In this document: positions 1-5,752 of the stretch, piece by piece | Numbering within the stretch: the stretch's first letter is position 1 | Layout: the number at the start of each line of letters is the position of its first letter | Notes under the pieces: generated by a model | Seen by the model: the letters and a program-made list of their open reading frames with translations, nothing else | Told to the model about the DNA's origin: nothing | Databases searched by the model: none | Made by a program: the position numbers and the translations under genes | NCBI GenBank assembly: GCA_016234975.1 | Contig: JACRND010000189.1 | Coordinates: 1 to 7,037 of the forward strand | Direction of reading: 5' to 3' | DNA length: 7,037 nt | Source of the DNA: Nitrosarchaeum sp. | Lineage (GTDB): Archaea > Thermoproteota > Nitrososphaeria > Nitrososphaerales > Nitrosopumilaceae

Positions 1-510
1 TTTGTTCCGACTGAACAAGATAAGGAGTTTATCCGTGAATTACAAAAAGACATAGAGATCACCGATAGACCATTTCTAAATTCTGCAACAAAACTGGGGC
101 TTACTGAAGATGAATTATTTGAGAAAATGAAATATTATGAAGATATAGGAGTGATGCGAAGATTTGCTGCAATTTTGAGACATAGGGAGGTTGGTTTTAC
201 AGCAAATGGGATGATTGTTTGGAATGTTCCTGATAATAAAATTTCAGAAGTAGGTTCAAAATTAGGTGCTTTTCCACAAGTAAGTCATTGTTATCAAAGA
301 CCAACATATCCTGATTGGCCATACAGTGTATTTTCTATGATTCATTGTAAATCTGAAGAAGAAGCAGGAGAAATGGCAAAAACAATTCAAAATCAAATCC
401 ACATAGATGATTACAAAATATTGTTTAGTACACGTGAATTTAAAAAGACTCGAGTAGAATACTTTGTTGAAAATAATTTTAGCCTAGAAGAAACAATTTC
501 TGTATCTTAA
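1..510 (+). CDS. ahbB: Siroheme decarboxylase, AhbA/AhbB (Lrp/AsnC-like) family, 5' end outside window
   Basis: The frame is open from base 1 to the TAA at 508-510, giving 169 visible residues; the true start lies upstream, and the ATG at 127 is internal. Visible residues 5-50 form an Lrp/AsnC-type winged helix ('ITDRPFLNSATKLGLTEDEL'). They are followed by the family hallmarks 'RRFAAILRHREVGFTANGM' (53-71) and 'HCYQRPTYPDWPYSVFSMIH' (96-115), which lie in the ligand-binding domain. Members of this family decarboxylate siroheme to didecarboxysiroheme in the cytoplasm, an early step of the alternative haem pathway of archaea and sulfate reducers; related NirDLGH proteins act in haem d1 synthesis. 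AhbA and AhbB are homologous and may be fused. The visible part is one complete unit, so a fused partner upstream is possible, and A versus B cannot be decided here. The stop overlaps the end of the convergent zinc protein gene. Confidence 0.85.
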   Translation, partial: FVPTEQDKEFIRELQKDIEITDRPFLNSATKLGLTEDELFEKMKYYEDIGVMRRFAAILRHREVGFTANGMIVWNVPDNKISEVGSKLGAFPQVSHCYQRPTYPDWPYSVFSMIHCKSEEEAGEMAKTIQNQIHIDDYKILFSTREFKKTRVEYFVENNFSLEETISVS

Positions 511-845
511 AATTCATTTTCATCATGTCCTACAACATGAATCATGCAAAAATATTGGTCATTCATGTTACAATAATATACTGAATTCTCACCACAAATT
601 CCACATGCTGGTTTTTCATCGTGTTCTGATAATTTTGTGTGGTAAACTTTGCTTTTGACAGTTATGTTTGAATCCTTGTAGATTCTTGTTATGTTCGTAA
701 AATACTCCAAGTCAGATGGATTTAGATCTTCCTTGTTTTTTATTTTTTTAATTATTGTATTCCATTTTTTATGTTCACCGATCTTTGCAAGTTTCATCCC
801 TTCGATGATACCTAATGTCTTGATGAAATCTATTGGCTTGTCCAT
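507..845 (-). CDS. Small protein with C-terminal B-box-like zinc motif, function unknown
   Basis: This is a 112-residue protein of unrecognised function. Residues 1-75 are helical-looking and lysine-rich, with no signal peptide or membrane segment. The C-terminus holds a dense set of potential metal ligands: C81 and C84 (CGIC), C92, C100, H103 and H107. The spacing C-x2-C-x7-C-x7-C-x2-H-x3-H recalls B-box or small treble-clef zinc fingers, though the usual fourth ligand between C92 and C100 is not a Cys (N95 or D96 sits there). One zinc site is likely and two are possible. The ATG at 843-845 follows the aldo/keto reductase stop by only 7 nt, so the two genes are probably co-transcribed; no clear Shine-Dalgarno is visible. 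Its TAA (507-509) overlaps the TAA of the convergent siroheme decarboxylase gene. The reading frame is convincing; the role (metal binding, protein or nucleic-acid contact) is inference. Confidence 0.75.
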   Translation of the reverse strand: MDKPIDFIKTLGIIEGMKLAKIGEHKKWNTIIKKIKNKEDLNPSDLEYFTNITRIYKDSNITVKSKVYHTKLSEHDEKPACGICGENSVYYCNMNDQYFCMIHVVGHDENEF

Positions 846-852
846 CTAAAAA

Positions 853-1848
853 CTAGTTTGCTTGAGTTGCTTTTAATTCGTATGATGGCCACGTATTGTA
901 TAGATCATCTATCTCTTTCATGTCTGAGGATCTTAGATATTTTCCATCTGATATTGCAGCAAATGTTTCTATTTCTTCCACACTTACAACTGTAGGTAAA
1001 ACCGATGCGATTGCTTTTTTTGACAAGATGAATTTTATTGCAAATTCTGTAATGTTTAATCCGTTACGTTCCGCAATCGGTCTGAATTGTTCTACTTTTT
1101 GTAATGCGTCTTGCCTCCATTCTTGTTTTCTGTCTTTTCTATGATCATTACTTGGAATAACTGTCTCTGCTTTTACTTTGCCTGTGAGAATTCCTGACGC
1201 ATCTGGAACTCTAACTAAAATTCCAACATTTTGTTTTTCTGCTTTTTCAATTAACTCATTTCCAGGTGTTTGCTCTAAAATATTATAGACTGTCTGTACT
1301 GCAGAAACACTTTTTCTTTCCATTGCTTCTAATCCTTCTTGTGTCCATCCTATTGCTGGACCAAGTGCAACTTGTGATGATCTTATCTTTCCTTCTTGAA
1401 TTAATTTATCCAATGTATCAAAAGTAGCATCATTTCTAATGTGATTTAACTTTGGATTATGCATTCCATATGAGTCGACATAATCTGTTTGCAATCTTTC
1501 TAGTGATGCACTTAGTGCTTTTCTTGTAAACTCTGGTTCAAAACTCTGAGGTAATTCTGCATGCCCTATTTGCTCAACTTTTGAAAAATCATATCCATAT
1601 TTTGTTGAAATAACTACCTCTTCTCTCATTCCTTTGAATACTTGACCAATAAGTTTCTCGCTTATTCCTTTACCATACATATCTGCTGTTTCAAAGAAGT
1701 TAATTCCTAAATCGTATGCTCTCTTAAGCATACGTTTTGCTTCATCCTCCTCGATTTTTTTACCCCACCAATCAAGACCGATAGTCCATGCTCCAAATCC
1801 TATCTCGGATACTCTGATTCCACTTTTTCCCAATGTTTTGTATTTCAT
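853..1848 (-). CDS. Aldo/keto reductase with Glu at the usual catalytic Asp position
   Basis: A 331-residue cytoplasmic NADPH-dependent oxidoreductase of the aldo/keto reductase TIM-barrel superfamily, full length for the family. N-terminal 'YKTLGKSGIRVSEIGFGAW' is the standard first strand. 'FFETADMYGKG' (51-61) holds the catalytic Tyr58, 'STKYGY' (81-86) the Lys83, and 'SYGMHNPK' (126-133) the His130. The tetrad Asp, normally in 'DTADxYG', is Glu53 here (codon GAA). The late cofactor-binding loop is 'SVLPTVVSVEEIE' (282-294), where the common form is closer to 'IPGxxxxxQ'. The substrate cannot be read from sequence. The start is the ATG at 1846-1848, preceded by AAGGAG at 1857-1862 with 8 nt spacing. 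DUF1802 ends 49 nt upstream and the zinc protein starts 7 nt downstream, so this gene sits inside an operon. A weak TATA-like TTATTTAG (plus strand 1867-1874) could add an internal promoter. Confidence 0.92.
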   Translation of the reverse strand: MKYKTLGKSGIRVSEIGFGAWTIGLDWWGKKIEEDEAKRMLKRAYDLGINFFETADMYGKGISEKLIGQVFKGMREEVVISTKYGYDFSKVEQIGHAELPQSFEPEFTRKALSASLERLQTDYVDSYGMHNPKLNHIRNDATFDTLDKLIQEGKIRSSQVALGPAIGWTQEGLEAMERKSVSAVQTVYNILEQTPGNELIEKAEKQNVGILVRVPDASGILTGKVKAETVIPSNDHRKDRKQEWRQDALQKVEQFRPIAERNGLNITEFAIKFILSKKAIASVLPTVVSVEEIETFAAISDGKYLRSSDMKEIDDLYNTWPSYELKATQAN

Positions 1849-1856
1849 TTTATTGT

Positions 1857-1862
1857 CTCCTT
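1857..1862 (-). promoter_or_regulatory. Shine-Dalgarno of the aldo/keto reductase gene
   Basis: The minus strand reads AAGGAG here, 8 nt before the ATG at 1848. It complements the anti-SD of archaeal 16S rRNA and supports translation from an internal operon position, in contrast to the leaderless promoters seen elsewhere in the window. Confidence 0.7.
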
Positions 1863-1897
1863 GAATTTATTTAGTCTTGATTCTATTTCTATATGGC

Positions 1898-2401
1898 TCA
1901 AAACTGCTTTCCCTTTGGAATTTCTTCATTTATGTTTATCCAAGATTTGCAGCCCTGATACTCGGATTTTAGAGGCGTATTTAATTCTGGAATTTTATAG
2001 ACTTTTAAAAATATCGCTTTCATTGGATTCTCTGGTTTCCAATTTCTTCTTTCATTAATGTATGAATCACTCCAAATATGAAACAATGATAATTTTTTGA
2101 TTGTTTCCTCAGATAAAATATCTGCTTCTGCTAATGCCTCTGCATACGATGTAATTCTATTAAATTCACTCTTAGGTGGATCTGATTTTACTTGTTCGAG
2201 ATATTTGTGAAATTGTGGTTTTATGTGATTGTACTCTTGATGTTCTTGTGTGGGAAACAATAGGAATTTTCTTGATTCAATTCTAAAACCTGATACTACA
2301 TCTAATATTCCTCCCTTTCTTAGGAGAATTGTTTGATCACCGTTTTCTAGAGCATTGACTATTGTCGCCCATTCTTTTAGAGACTCCCTAGCCCAGACTT
2401 C
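1898..2401 (-). CDS. DUF1802 family protein, start codon unresolved
   Basis: The frame is open from just after a TAG at 2402-2404 to the TGA at 1898-1900, 167 sense codons, close to the size expected for a DUF1802 protein. Residues from the open end read 'EVWARESLKEWATIVNAL', then 'QTILLRKGG', then 'FLLFPTQEHQ', and near the C-terminus 'YQGCKSWI'. These match the DUF1802 pattern as I know it (a KEW segment, LLRKGG, FPTxEHQ and a GCxSW signature). The only ordinary start codon in the first half is TTG at 2260, inside the FPTQEHQ signature, so starting there would delete about 47 conserved residues. No ATG, GTG or TTG lies between 2261 and 2401. The upstream Cld-family gene ends at 2388, overlapping by 14 nt in the other frame. 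Translation may begin at a rare codon, by coupling or +1 frameshift from the upstream gene, or the sequence may hold an error. The biochemical function of DUF1802 is unknown. Confidence 0.72.
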   Translation of the reverse strand, partial: EVWARESLKEWATIVNALENGDQTILLRKGGILDVVSGFRIESRKFLLFPTQEHQEYNHIKPQFHKYLEQVKSDPPKSEFNRITSYAEALAEADILSEETIKKLSLFHIWSDSYINERRNWKPENPMKAIFLKVYKIPELNTPLKSEYQGCKSWININEEIPKGKQF

Positions 2402-3065
2402 CTATTAGAGGAATGATGTCTTTTTTTACACATACTAACATTGGAGTATCTACTTTGACATACGCTGAAACCTTGGTTTCTCTCAAGTCCATGATTAGAT
2501 CCTGAAAGTTTCTTAAATCATCTGTCTCAAATGCCAGCATGAAATCTTGATCATCTATCCCAAATGAATATGTTGTATTGAGAACTATGTCTGGATATTT
2601 TTGACTAACATCAATGTGTTCATCCATCATTTTCTGTCTGTCTTCTTTAGATAACAAATACCACTCTCTTGTTTTAGTAAATGGATAAACAATCACGTAT
2701 TTTTTTGATTCATTTCCTGCAACAAATGCAATAGTTCTACCTTTTCTTGCATAGATTGATGGCCTTGTACATGAAACATACGTTTGCGTTGGAATGATGT
2801 ATTTTCCAAATACTGTTAGATATAATTTTGAAATTACACTTTGTATTTCCTCAATTGATTTTGCTGCAAACCAAAATAGAAAATCAGTATCTGAACGTAA
2901 TCCTAGTGTCGAATATGTTCTGAATTTTATTCCTGAATTTTTTATTATGTTTTCTACTTCTTTGGCCGATTCTTCTTTGGCCAGATCTGCCATCCATCTC
3001 CATTTAGGATCTATCTGAAAAAATGAGAAATTAAAAAAATATTTCTCATCGTCGTTTCCTTCCAT
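2388..3065 (-). CDS. Chlorite dismutase/HemQ-family haem protein (coproheme decarboxylase-like)
   Basis: A 225-residue soluble protein with the two-ferredoxin-fold layout of the Cld/HemQ family and near-normal length. The C-terminal half is diagnostic: 'YPFTKTREWYLLSKEDRQ' (127-144; Tyr127 corresponds to the tyrosine that is reactive in coproheme decarboxylases), 'MMDEH' (146-150; His150 in the position of the proximal haem ligand), 'FGIDDQDFMLAFETDD' (168-183) and 'LRETKVSAY' (194-202). The distal Arg that marks true chlorite dismutases is not evident by motif. Family members include coproheme decarboxylase (ChdC/HemQ), chlorite dismutase and less characterised haem peroxidases; the exact activity is undecided. 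The ATG at 3065 has a TATA box centred about 25 nt upstream, so the mRNA is probably leaderless. An ATG 5 nt further upstream is out of frame. The gene's last 14 nt overlap the open DUF1802 frame. Confidence 0.88.
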   Translation of the reverse strand: MEGNDDEKYFFNFSFFQIDPKWRWMADLAKEESAKEVENIIKNSGIKFRTYSTLGLRSDTDFLFWFAAKSIEEIQSVISKLYLTVFGKYIIPTQTYVSCTRPSIYARKGRTIAFVAGNESKKYVIVYPFTKTREWYLLSKEDRQKMMDEHIDVSQKYPDIVLNTTYSFGIDDQDFMLAFETDDLRNFQDLIMDLRETKVSAYVKVDTPMLVCVKKDIIPLIGSLG

Positions 3066-3086
3066 GCCATCTCTTTTTTTGAACCC

Positions 3087-3094
3087 TATTTAAA
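3087..3094 (-). promoter_or_regulatory. TATA box of the Cld/HemQ-like gene and operon
   Basis: The minus strand reads TTTAAATA, centred about 25 nt before the ATG at 3065. In archaea TBP binds about 25-27 nt before the transcript start, so transcription would begin at the start codon. It is the only good promoter candidate seen ahead of the Cld, DUF1802, reductase and zinc-protein cluster. The TTTTT run at 3096-3100 just upstream may also terminate the DUF167 transcript. Confidence 0.6.
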
Positions 3095-3109
3095 CAAAAA
3101 CTAGATTCT

Positions 3110-3325
3110 CTAATGTTGTATTTGTATAATTTTCTGTTTGGATTTATGCCCTGATTTTATTTGAATCCCTGACGTTGATACTCCAAAATACTTTGCTAGT
3201 TTTTTTATAATCTCTTTATTTGCCTCTCCTTTAATTGGCTTTGATTTTATTCCTATTGTAATTTGATTTTCTTTAATATTGAGAAATTCTTTGTTAAATT
3301 CTACGTTTACCTCGTATAGTGCCAT
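3110..3325 (-). CDS. DUF167 / YggU (UPF0235) family protein
   Basis: A 71-residue protein when started at the ATG at 3325 (a TTG at 3328 is directly upstream). It matches the small DUF167 fold from end to end: an N-terminal strand 'LYEVNVEF', a second strand 'ITIGIKSKP' (22-30), the hallmark 'GEANKEIIKKLAKYFGV' (33-49) equivalent to the family's GxANxxLxxxLA, and 'IKSGHKSKQKIIQI' (56-69) equivalent to the family's SGxxSRxKxxxI. The family is universal and of unknown molecular role. ATG is preferred over TTG; both fit the TATA box at 3349-3356 (centre about 27 or 24 nt away). It sits between sufC and the Cld-like gene on the same strand but appears to have its own promoter. Confidence 0.85.
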   Translation of the reverse strand: MALYEVNVEFNKEFLNIKENQITIGIKSKPIKGEANKEIIKKLAKYFGVSTSGIQIKSGHKSKQKIIQIQH

Positions 3326-3348
3326 CAAAAATCTTTCTCACTTGTCCG

Positions 3349-3356
3349 TTTTAAAA
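3349..3356 (-). promoter_or_regulatory. Probable TATA box of the DUF167 gene
   Basis: The palindromic TTTTAAAA is centred about 27 nt before the ATG at 3325, compatible with a leaderless transcript. It lies in the short gap after sufC and is flanked by A/T runs, so the match is less specific than the sufC or S8e boxes. Confidence 0.45.
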
Positions 3357-3362
3357 AACTAT

Positions 3363-3368
3363 CAAAAA
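3363..3368 (-). terminator. Possible T-run terminator after sufC
   Basis: The minus strand reads TTTTTT immediately after the sufC stop, with a further T run (3353-3358 region) close behind. Archaeal RNA polymerase terminates at short T tracts without needing a hairpin. The DUF167 promoter follows, which supports a transcript boundary here. Confidence 0.4.
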
Positions 3369-3369
3369 A

Positions 3370-4143
3370 TTAACTAACTTTTTGTTCTAAAACCCAATCA
3401 TATCCTTCGCTTTCTAATTTATCTGCAAGGGACGCATCACCTGTTTTTAAGATCTGGCCTCTAGCAAAGACATGAACATAATCTAATTTATCTAAGAATT
3501 TTAAAATTCTTGCATAATGAGTAATCACAATTACGGTTGCATCTTTTCCTGATACTTGACTTATTGCCTTAGCTACTGCTTGAACCGCATCTATGTCTAA
3601 ACCTGAGTCTGGTTCATCTAAAATTGAAATCTTTGGTTTTAAAACTGCCATCTGCAACACTTCTGCACGTTTCTTTTCACCTCCTGAAAATCCCTCATTA
3701 AGATATCTGGAAAGAAATTCTTCTTTCAATCCAACTTTATTCAAATTTTCTTTAAGATATTTTTGAAATTCTCTAACTGTGATGAATACTTCTCTGTCTT
3801 CTCCTTGCAGTGCTTTGCTAAGTGAATTGTAAGCTGTTCTAAGAAAATGTGAAAATCCAACACCTGATACTTCTGTAGGGTATTGAAATCCTAAGAATAA
3901 TCCTTTTTTTGCACGTTCATCTGCAGATAATTCTAAAATACTTTCACCATCTAACAAAATATCTCCCTTTGTTACTTCATATTTTGGATGTGCAAGTAGT
4001 GTGTATGCTAAAGTACTTTTTCCAGAACCGTTAGGCCCCATTATGGCATGTACTTCTCCTGGACCTGTTTTCAAATTAACTCCTTTAAGAATTTCTTTAC
4101 CTTCACGTGTAACGTGAAGATCTCTAATCTCAAGTACTGCCAT
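3370..4143 (-). CDS. sufC: SufC, ABC-type ATPase of Fe-S cluster assembly
   Basis: A 257-residue cytoplasmic ATPase, full length for SufC. It has Walker A 'GPNGSGKST' (36-44), a Q-loop at Gln87 ('FLGFQYPTEVSGV'), an ABC signature 'FSGGEKKRAE' (152-161), Walker B 'ISILDEPDSGLD' (172-183, with the SufC-typical DEPDSGLD) and a switch His209. The 'FQYP' and 'SGGEKKR' forms separate SufC from transporter ATPases. SufC works with SufB and SufD as the scaffold that builds Fe-S clusters, powering the complex by ATP hydrolysis. No sufB or sufD lies in this window; the next minus-strand gene downstream is DUF167 and the upstream one is TFB. The ATG at 4143 has a clear TATA box about 25 nt upstream, so the gene is probably transcribed alone as a leaderless mRNA. 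Confidence 0.96.
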   Translation of the reverse strand: MAVLEIRDLHVTREGKEILKGVNLKTGPGEVHAIMGPNGSGKSTLAYTLLAHPKYEVTKGDILLDGESILELSADERAKKGLFLGFQYPTEVSGVGFSHFLRTAYNSLSKALQGEDREVFITVREFQKYLKENLNKVGLKEEFLSRYLNEGFSGGEKKRAEVLQMAVLKPKISILDEPDSGLDIDAVQAVAKAISQVSGKDATVIVITHYARILKFLDKLDYVHVFARGQILKTGDASLADKLESEGYDWVLEQKVS

Positions 4144-4164
4144 GGTGCATTTTGTTTTGTTTCT

Positions 4165-4172
4165 ATATATAA
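4165..4172 (-). promoter_or_regulatory. TATA box of sufC
   Basis: The minus strand reads TTATATAT within ATTATATATAG, centred about 25 nt before the sufC ATG. This is the best TATA box in the window and predicts a leaderless transcript starting at or next to the ATG. Confidence 0.7.
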
Positions 4173-4227
4173 TACCGACGAAATTTAGCTAATCCTAATA
4201 GAATTTTCTATGATGATTAATAAAATG

Positions 4228-4238
4228 AAAAAGGGGGG
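4228..4238 (-). terminator. C-run/T-run probable terminator after TFB
   Basis: The minus strand reads CCCCCCTTTTT two bases after the TFB stop codon. The T tract fits archaeal intrinsic termination; the uninterrupted six-C run before it is conspicuous in such AT-rich DNA. It separates the gar1-tfb transcript from the sufC promoter. Confidence 0.45.
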
Positions 4239-4239
4239 A

Positions 4240-5196
4240 TTAAATTTTGGCCAGAGATGGTCTCAAAGTAATTTTGAGTTTGTAACATGTTAGGATCTCT
4301 TTACATCTATTTCTGATAGTGACTTCTGTGACACCTGCAATACTTGAGACGTCTCTTTGAAGGACATTCTGTCCTAACAAAACTGATGCAACATACAGAT
4401 ATGCTGCAGCAATTCCATTGGGAGCTTTTCCGTCTGCAATGCTACTGTCTTTAGTTTTTTCTGCTATCTCCAAAGCCAGTCTTTCAACTCTGACTTCAGT
4501 CTGTGTCATGTTTGCAATCTTTGAGATGTATTTGTCCATAGTAACTACTGGAGCACTCAATTGACCCATTTCCATTACCATGGTTCTATAGTATTTTGCT
4601 GCAAGTTTTGTCTTTGATTTGACATCTTTTGGAGCACATATTCCTCTGCAAATCTCTTCTAGTGATCTTACAACATCACATTGTTTGCATGCCATGTAAA
4701 TTGTAGCTGCAGTAATACTTGCTACTGATTTTCCCTTCACATCAACATGTCCATCCAAGTTTCTGTATATCATAGAAGCAGTTTCCAAGACGTTTCTTGA
4801 AAGATTTAGACCATCACATGTTTCACCCATTTTTGATAAAACATTTGCTAATCTTCTTTCTCTTGGTGAAGAAACGCGTACTCGTTGTTGCCATTTTCTG
4901 AGATTGTTCATTTGATTTGCAACTTCACGGTTGATTGTTTTTCCGCTAAAGTCCTTTGTGCTAATTGATATCTCAGTTGTTATTCCCAAATCATGTTGAG
5001 AATAAGTTGTCTGTCCTGTTGCTCTTGCTAGCTTCATCCTATCTTCGAGATTTGAGCTTATTGTTTCTGGACCATGATCTACCATCTGATCTGCGACAAC
5101 TACGCCGCAACCAGAGCAGATTATTTCACCATTCTGAACGTCATCCACTAATGAAGATTGACATTCAGGACAGCTTTGTGGTTGTAATATGTTCAT
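4240..5196 (-). CDS. tfb: Transcription initiation factor B (TFB, archaeal TFIIB)
   Basis: A 318-residue basal transcription factor that bridges TBP on the TATA box and RNA polymerase. It has an N-terminal zinc ribbon with C9, C12, C27 and C30 ('CPEC...CSGC'), then a B-reader/linker region (about 40-105) including 'RATGQTTYSQHDLG', then two cyclin-like repeats (about 111-205 and 215-308). Repeat 2 ends with 'SSIAGVTEVTIRNRCKEI' (284-301), the helix-turn-helix that reads the BRE element. Length and architecture are complete. The ATG at 5196 overlaps the Gar1 TGA in an ATGA (5193-5196), with AGGAG (5206-5210) 9 nt before the start, so translation is coupled to Gar1. Archaea often carry several TFBs; whether this is the only one cannot be seen here. 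Confidence 0.97.
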   Translation of the reverse strand: MNILQPQSCPECQSSLVDDVQNGEIICSGCGVVVADQMVDHGPETISSNLEDRMKLARATGQTTYSQHDLGITTEISISTKDFSGKTINREVANQMNNLRKWQQRVRVSSPRERRLANVLSKMGETCDGLNLSRNVLETASMIYRNLDGHVDVKGKSVASITAATIYMACKQCDVVRSLEEICRGICAPKDVKSKTKLAAKYYRTMVMEMGQLSAPVVTMDKYISKIANMTQTEVRVERLALEIAEKTKDSSIADGKAPNGIAAAYLYVASVLLGQNVLQRDVSSIAGVTEVTIRNRCKEILTCYKLKITLRPSLAKI

Positions 5197-5459
5197 TTTT
5201 TTCTTCTCCTGAATTTTTGTGTATTAGCAGGAGAATGTTCAATTGCGAAAACACTTTTGCCAATGTATTTTTTGATGTTGTTTGTTAACGGAGTTGCTGA
5301 TGCAAACGGTCTTTTTATTGGACCAATTAATTCCATTATTTTTGCAACTTTAGTTCCTGTTTCGTCACAGAGTATTTCTCCTTCAGCTAACTTTCTAGAT
5401 AGCTGAATGATCACTCTGCCACTAGCGGCTAAGTGCATTATTTCGCCTACCTCCTGCAA
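5193..5459 (-). CDS. gar1: Gar1-like H/ACA RNP protein
   Basis: An 88-residue protein from the TTG at 5459, or 81 from the ATG at 5438. It has the small beta-barrel Gar1/Naf1 pattern: 'VGEIMHLAASGRVIIQ' (4-19), 'GEILCDETGTKVAKIMELIGPIKRPFAS' split over 27-54, then 'IGKSVFAIE' (66-74) and a basic tail ending 'RRRKK'. Gar1 binds Cbf5 in H/ACA ribonucleoproteins and promotes product release during RNA-guided pseudouridylation of rRNA. The TTG start keeps the conserved VGE strand and directly follows an in-frame TAA, so the protein cannot be longer. The ATG has a strong GGAGGT 10 nt upstream, so the shorter form is a real alternative. It shares an ATGA overlap with TFB; co-transcription of gar1 and tfb also occurs in other archaea as far as I recall. 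Confidence 0.88.
   Translation of the reverse strand: MQEVGEIMHLAASGRVIIQLSRKLAEGEILCDETGTKVAKIMELIGPIKRPFASATPLTNNIKKYIGKSVFAIEHSPANTQKFRRRKK
5449..5454 (-). promoter_or_regulatory. Strong Shine-Dalgarno inside the Gar1 N-terminus
   Basis: The minus strand reads GGAGGT, 10 nt before the ATG at 5438 and inside the codons for residues 2-4 of the longer TTG-initiated Gar1. It raises the question whether the ATG is the real or a second start. It may instead be coincidence from Glu-Val codons. Confidence 0.4.
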
Positions 5460-5511
5460 TTAGAAACAGTAATCATCATATTCTTATCATGTACTTCTGT
5501 CAACTTTACTT

Positions 5512-5524
5512 TAGCTAAGAGCTA
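5512..5524. other. Small inverted repeat between SRP19 and gar1
   Basis: TAGCT-AAG-AGCTA forms a perfect 5-bp stem with a 3-nt loop, extendable by a G-T and an A-T pair. It lies in the 74-nt gap between the SRP19 stop and the Gar1 start. It is too weak to call a terminator with confidence. Confidence 0.25.
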
Positions 5525-5533
5525 GATTTGATT

Positions 5534-5752
5534 TTATTTTGTTTGCTTGGCTCTCTTTGAAACTAATTTTTCTGAAATTTTGTTAAGAATATTTGTCTTA
5601 GAGGATCCTTTTGGCAACACTATGTATCCCGACCTGACATAAGGTCTTCTTGGAAATCGTACCTTTTCATCTGTCTCTGTGATTTCAAATCCTGCTGCTT
5701 GTGCAGCTTCTGTTAATTCTTTTAATGAAGGAATTATGATTGTACCCACCAA
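5534..5752 (-). CDS. srp19: SRP19, signal recognition particle protein, N-terminus apparently missing
   Basis: The C-terminal two thirds of SRP19 is clear: 'PSLKELTEAAQAAGFEI' (8-24), 'VRFPRRPYVRSGYIVLPKG' (31-49) and 'ILNKISEKLVSKRAKQ' (55-70). SRP19 binds SRP RNA and prepares it for SRP54 in co-translational protein targeting. Archaeal SRP19 normally begins with about 25-30 residues carrying a strand like 'HVVIWLDYF' and an RGR/GRR motif; these are absent. The frame stays open upstream to 5899 with no ATG, and those codons look like low-complexity Ser/Lys/Phe filler. The only ordinary starts are TTG at 5752 and GTG at 5749, right at the junction with foreign-looking DNA. The ORF overlaps the extended S8e ORF by 19 nt. 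The gene is probably truncated in this sequence, by a real rearrangement or an assembly fault. Confidence 0.75.
   Translation of the reverse strand: MVGTIIIPSLKELTEAAQAAGFEITETDEKVRFPRRPYVRSGYIVLPKGSSKTNILNKISEKLVSKRAKQTK

Noticed and set aside
896..1144. Plus-strand open frame opposite the aldo/keto reductase
   Set aside because: It is antisense to a well-supported reductase and its peptide has no domain-like features.
1861..2058. Plus-strand open frame opposite DUF1802
   Set aside because: The minus strand carries recognisable DUF1802 signatures; the plus peptide is hydrophobic shadow sequence.
2794..3018. Plus-strand open frame opposite the Cld-like gene
   Set aside because: Antisense to a full-length family match.
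4228..4238. Six-G/five-A run as a CRISPR or quadruplex element
   Set aside because: It is a single run with no repetition; a T-tract terminator on the minus strand explains it more simply.
4965..5288. Plus-strand open frame spanning the tfb/gar1 boundary
   Set aside because: Antisense to two clear genes; Leu/Ser-rich shadow with no motif.
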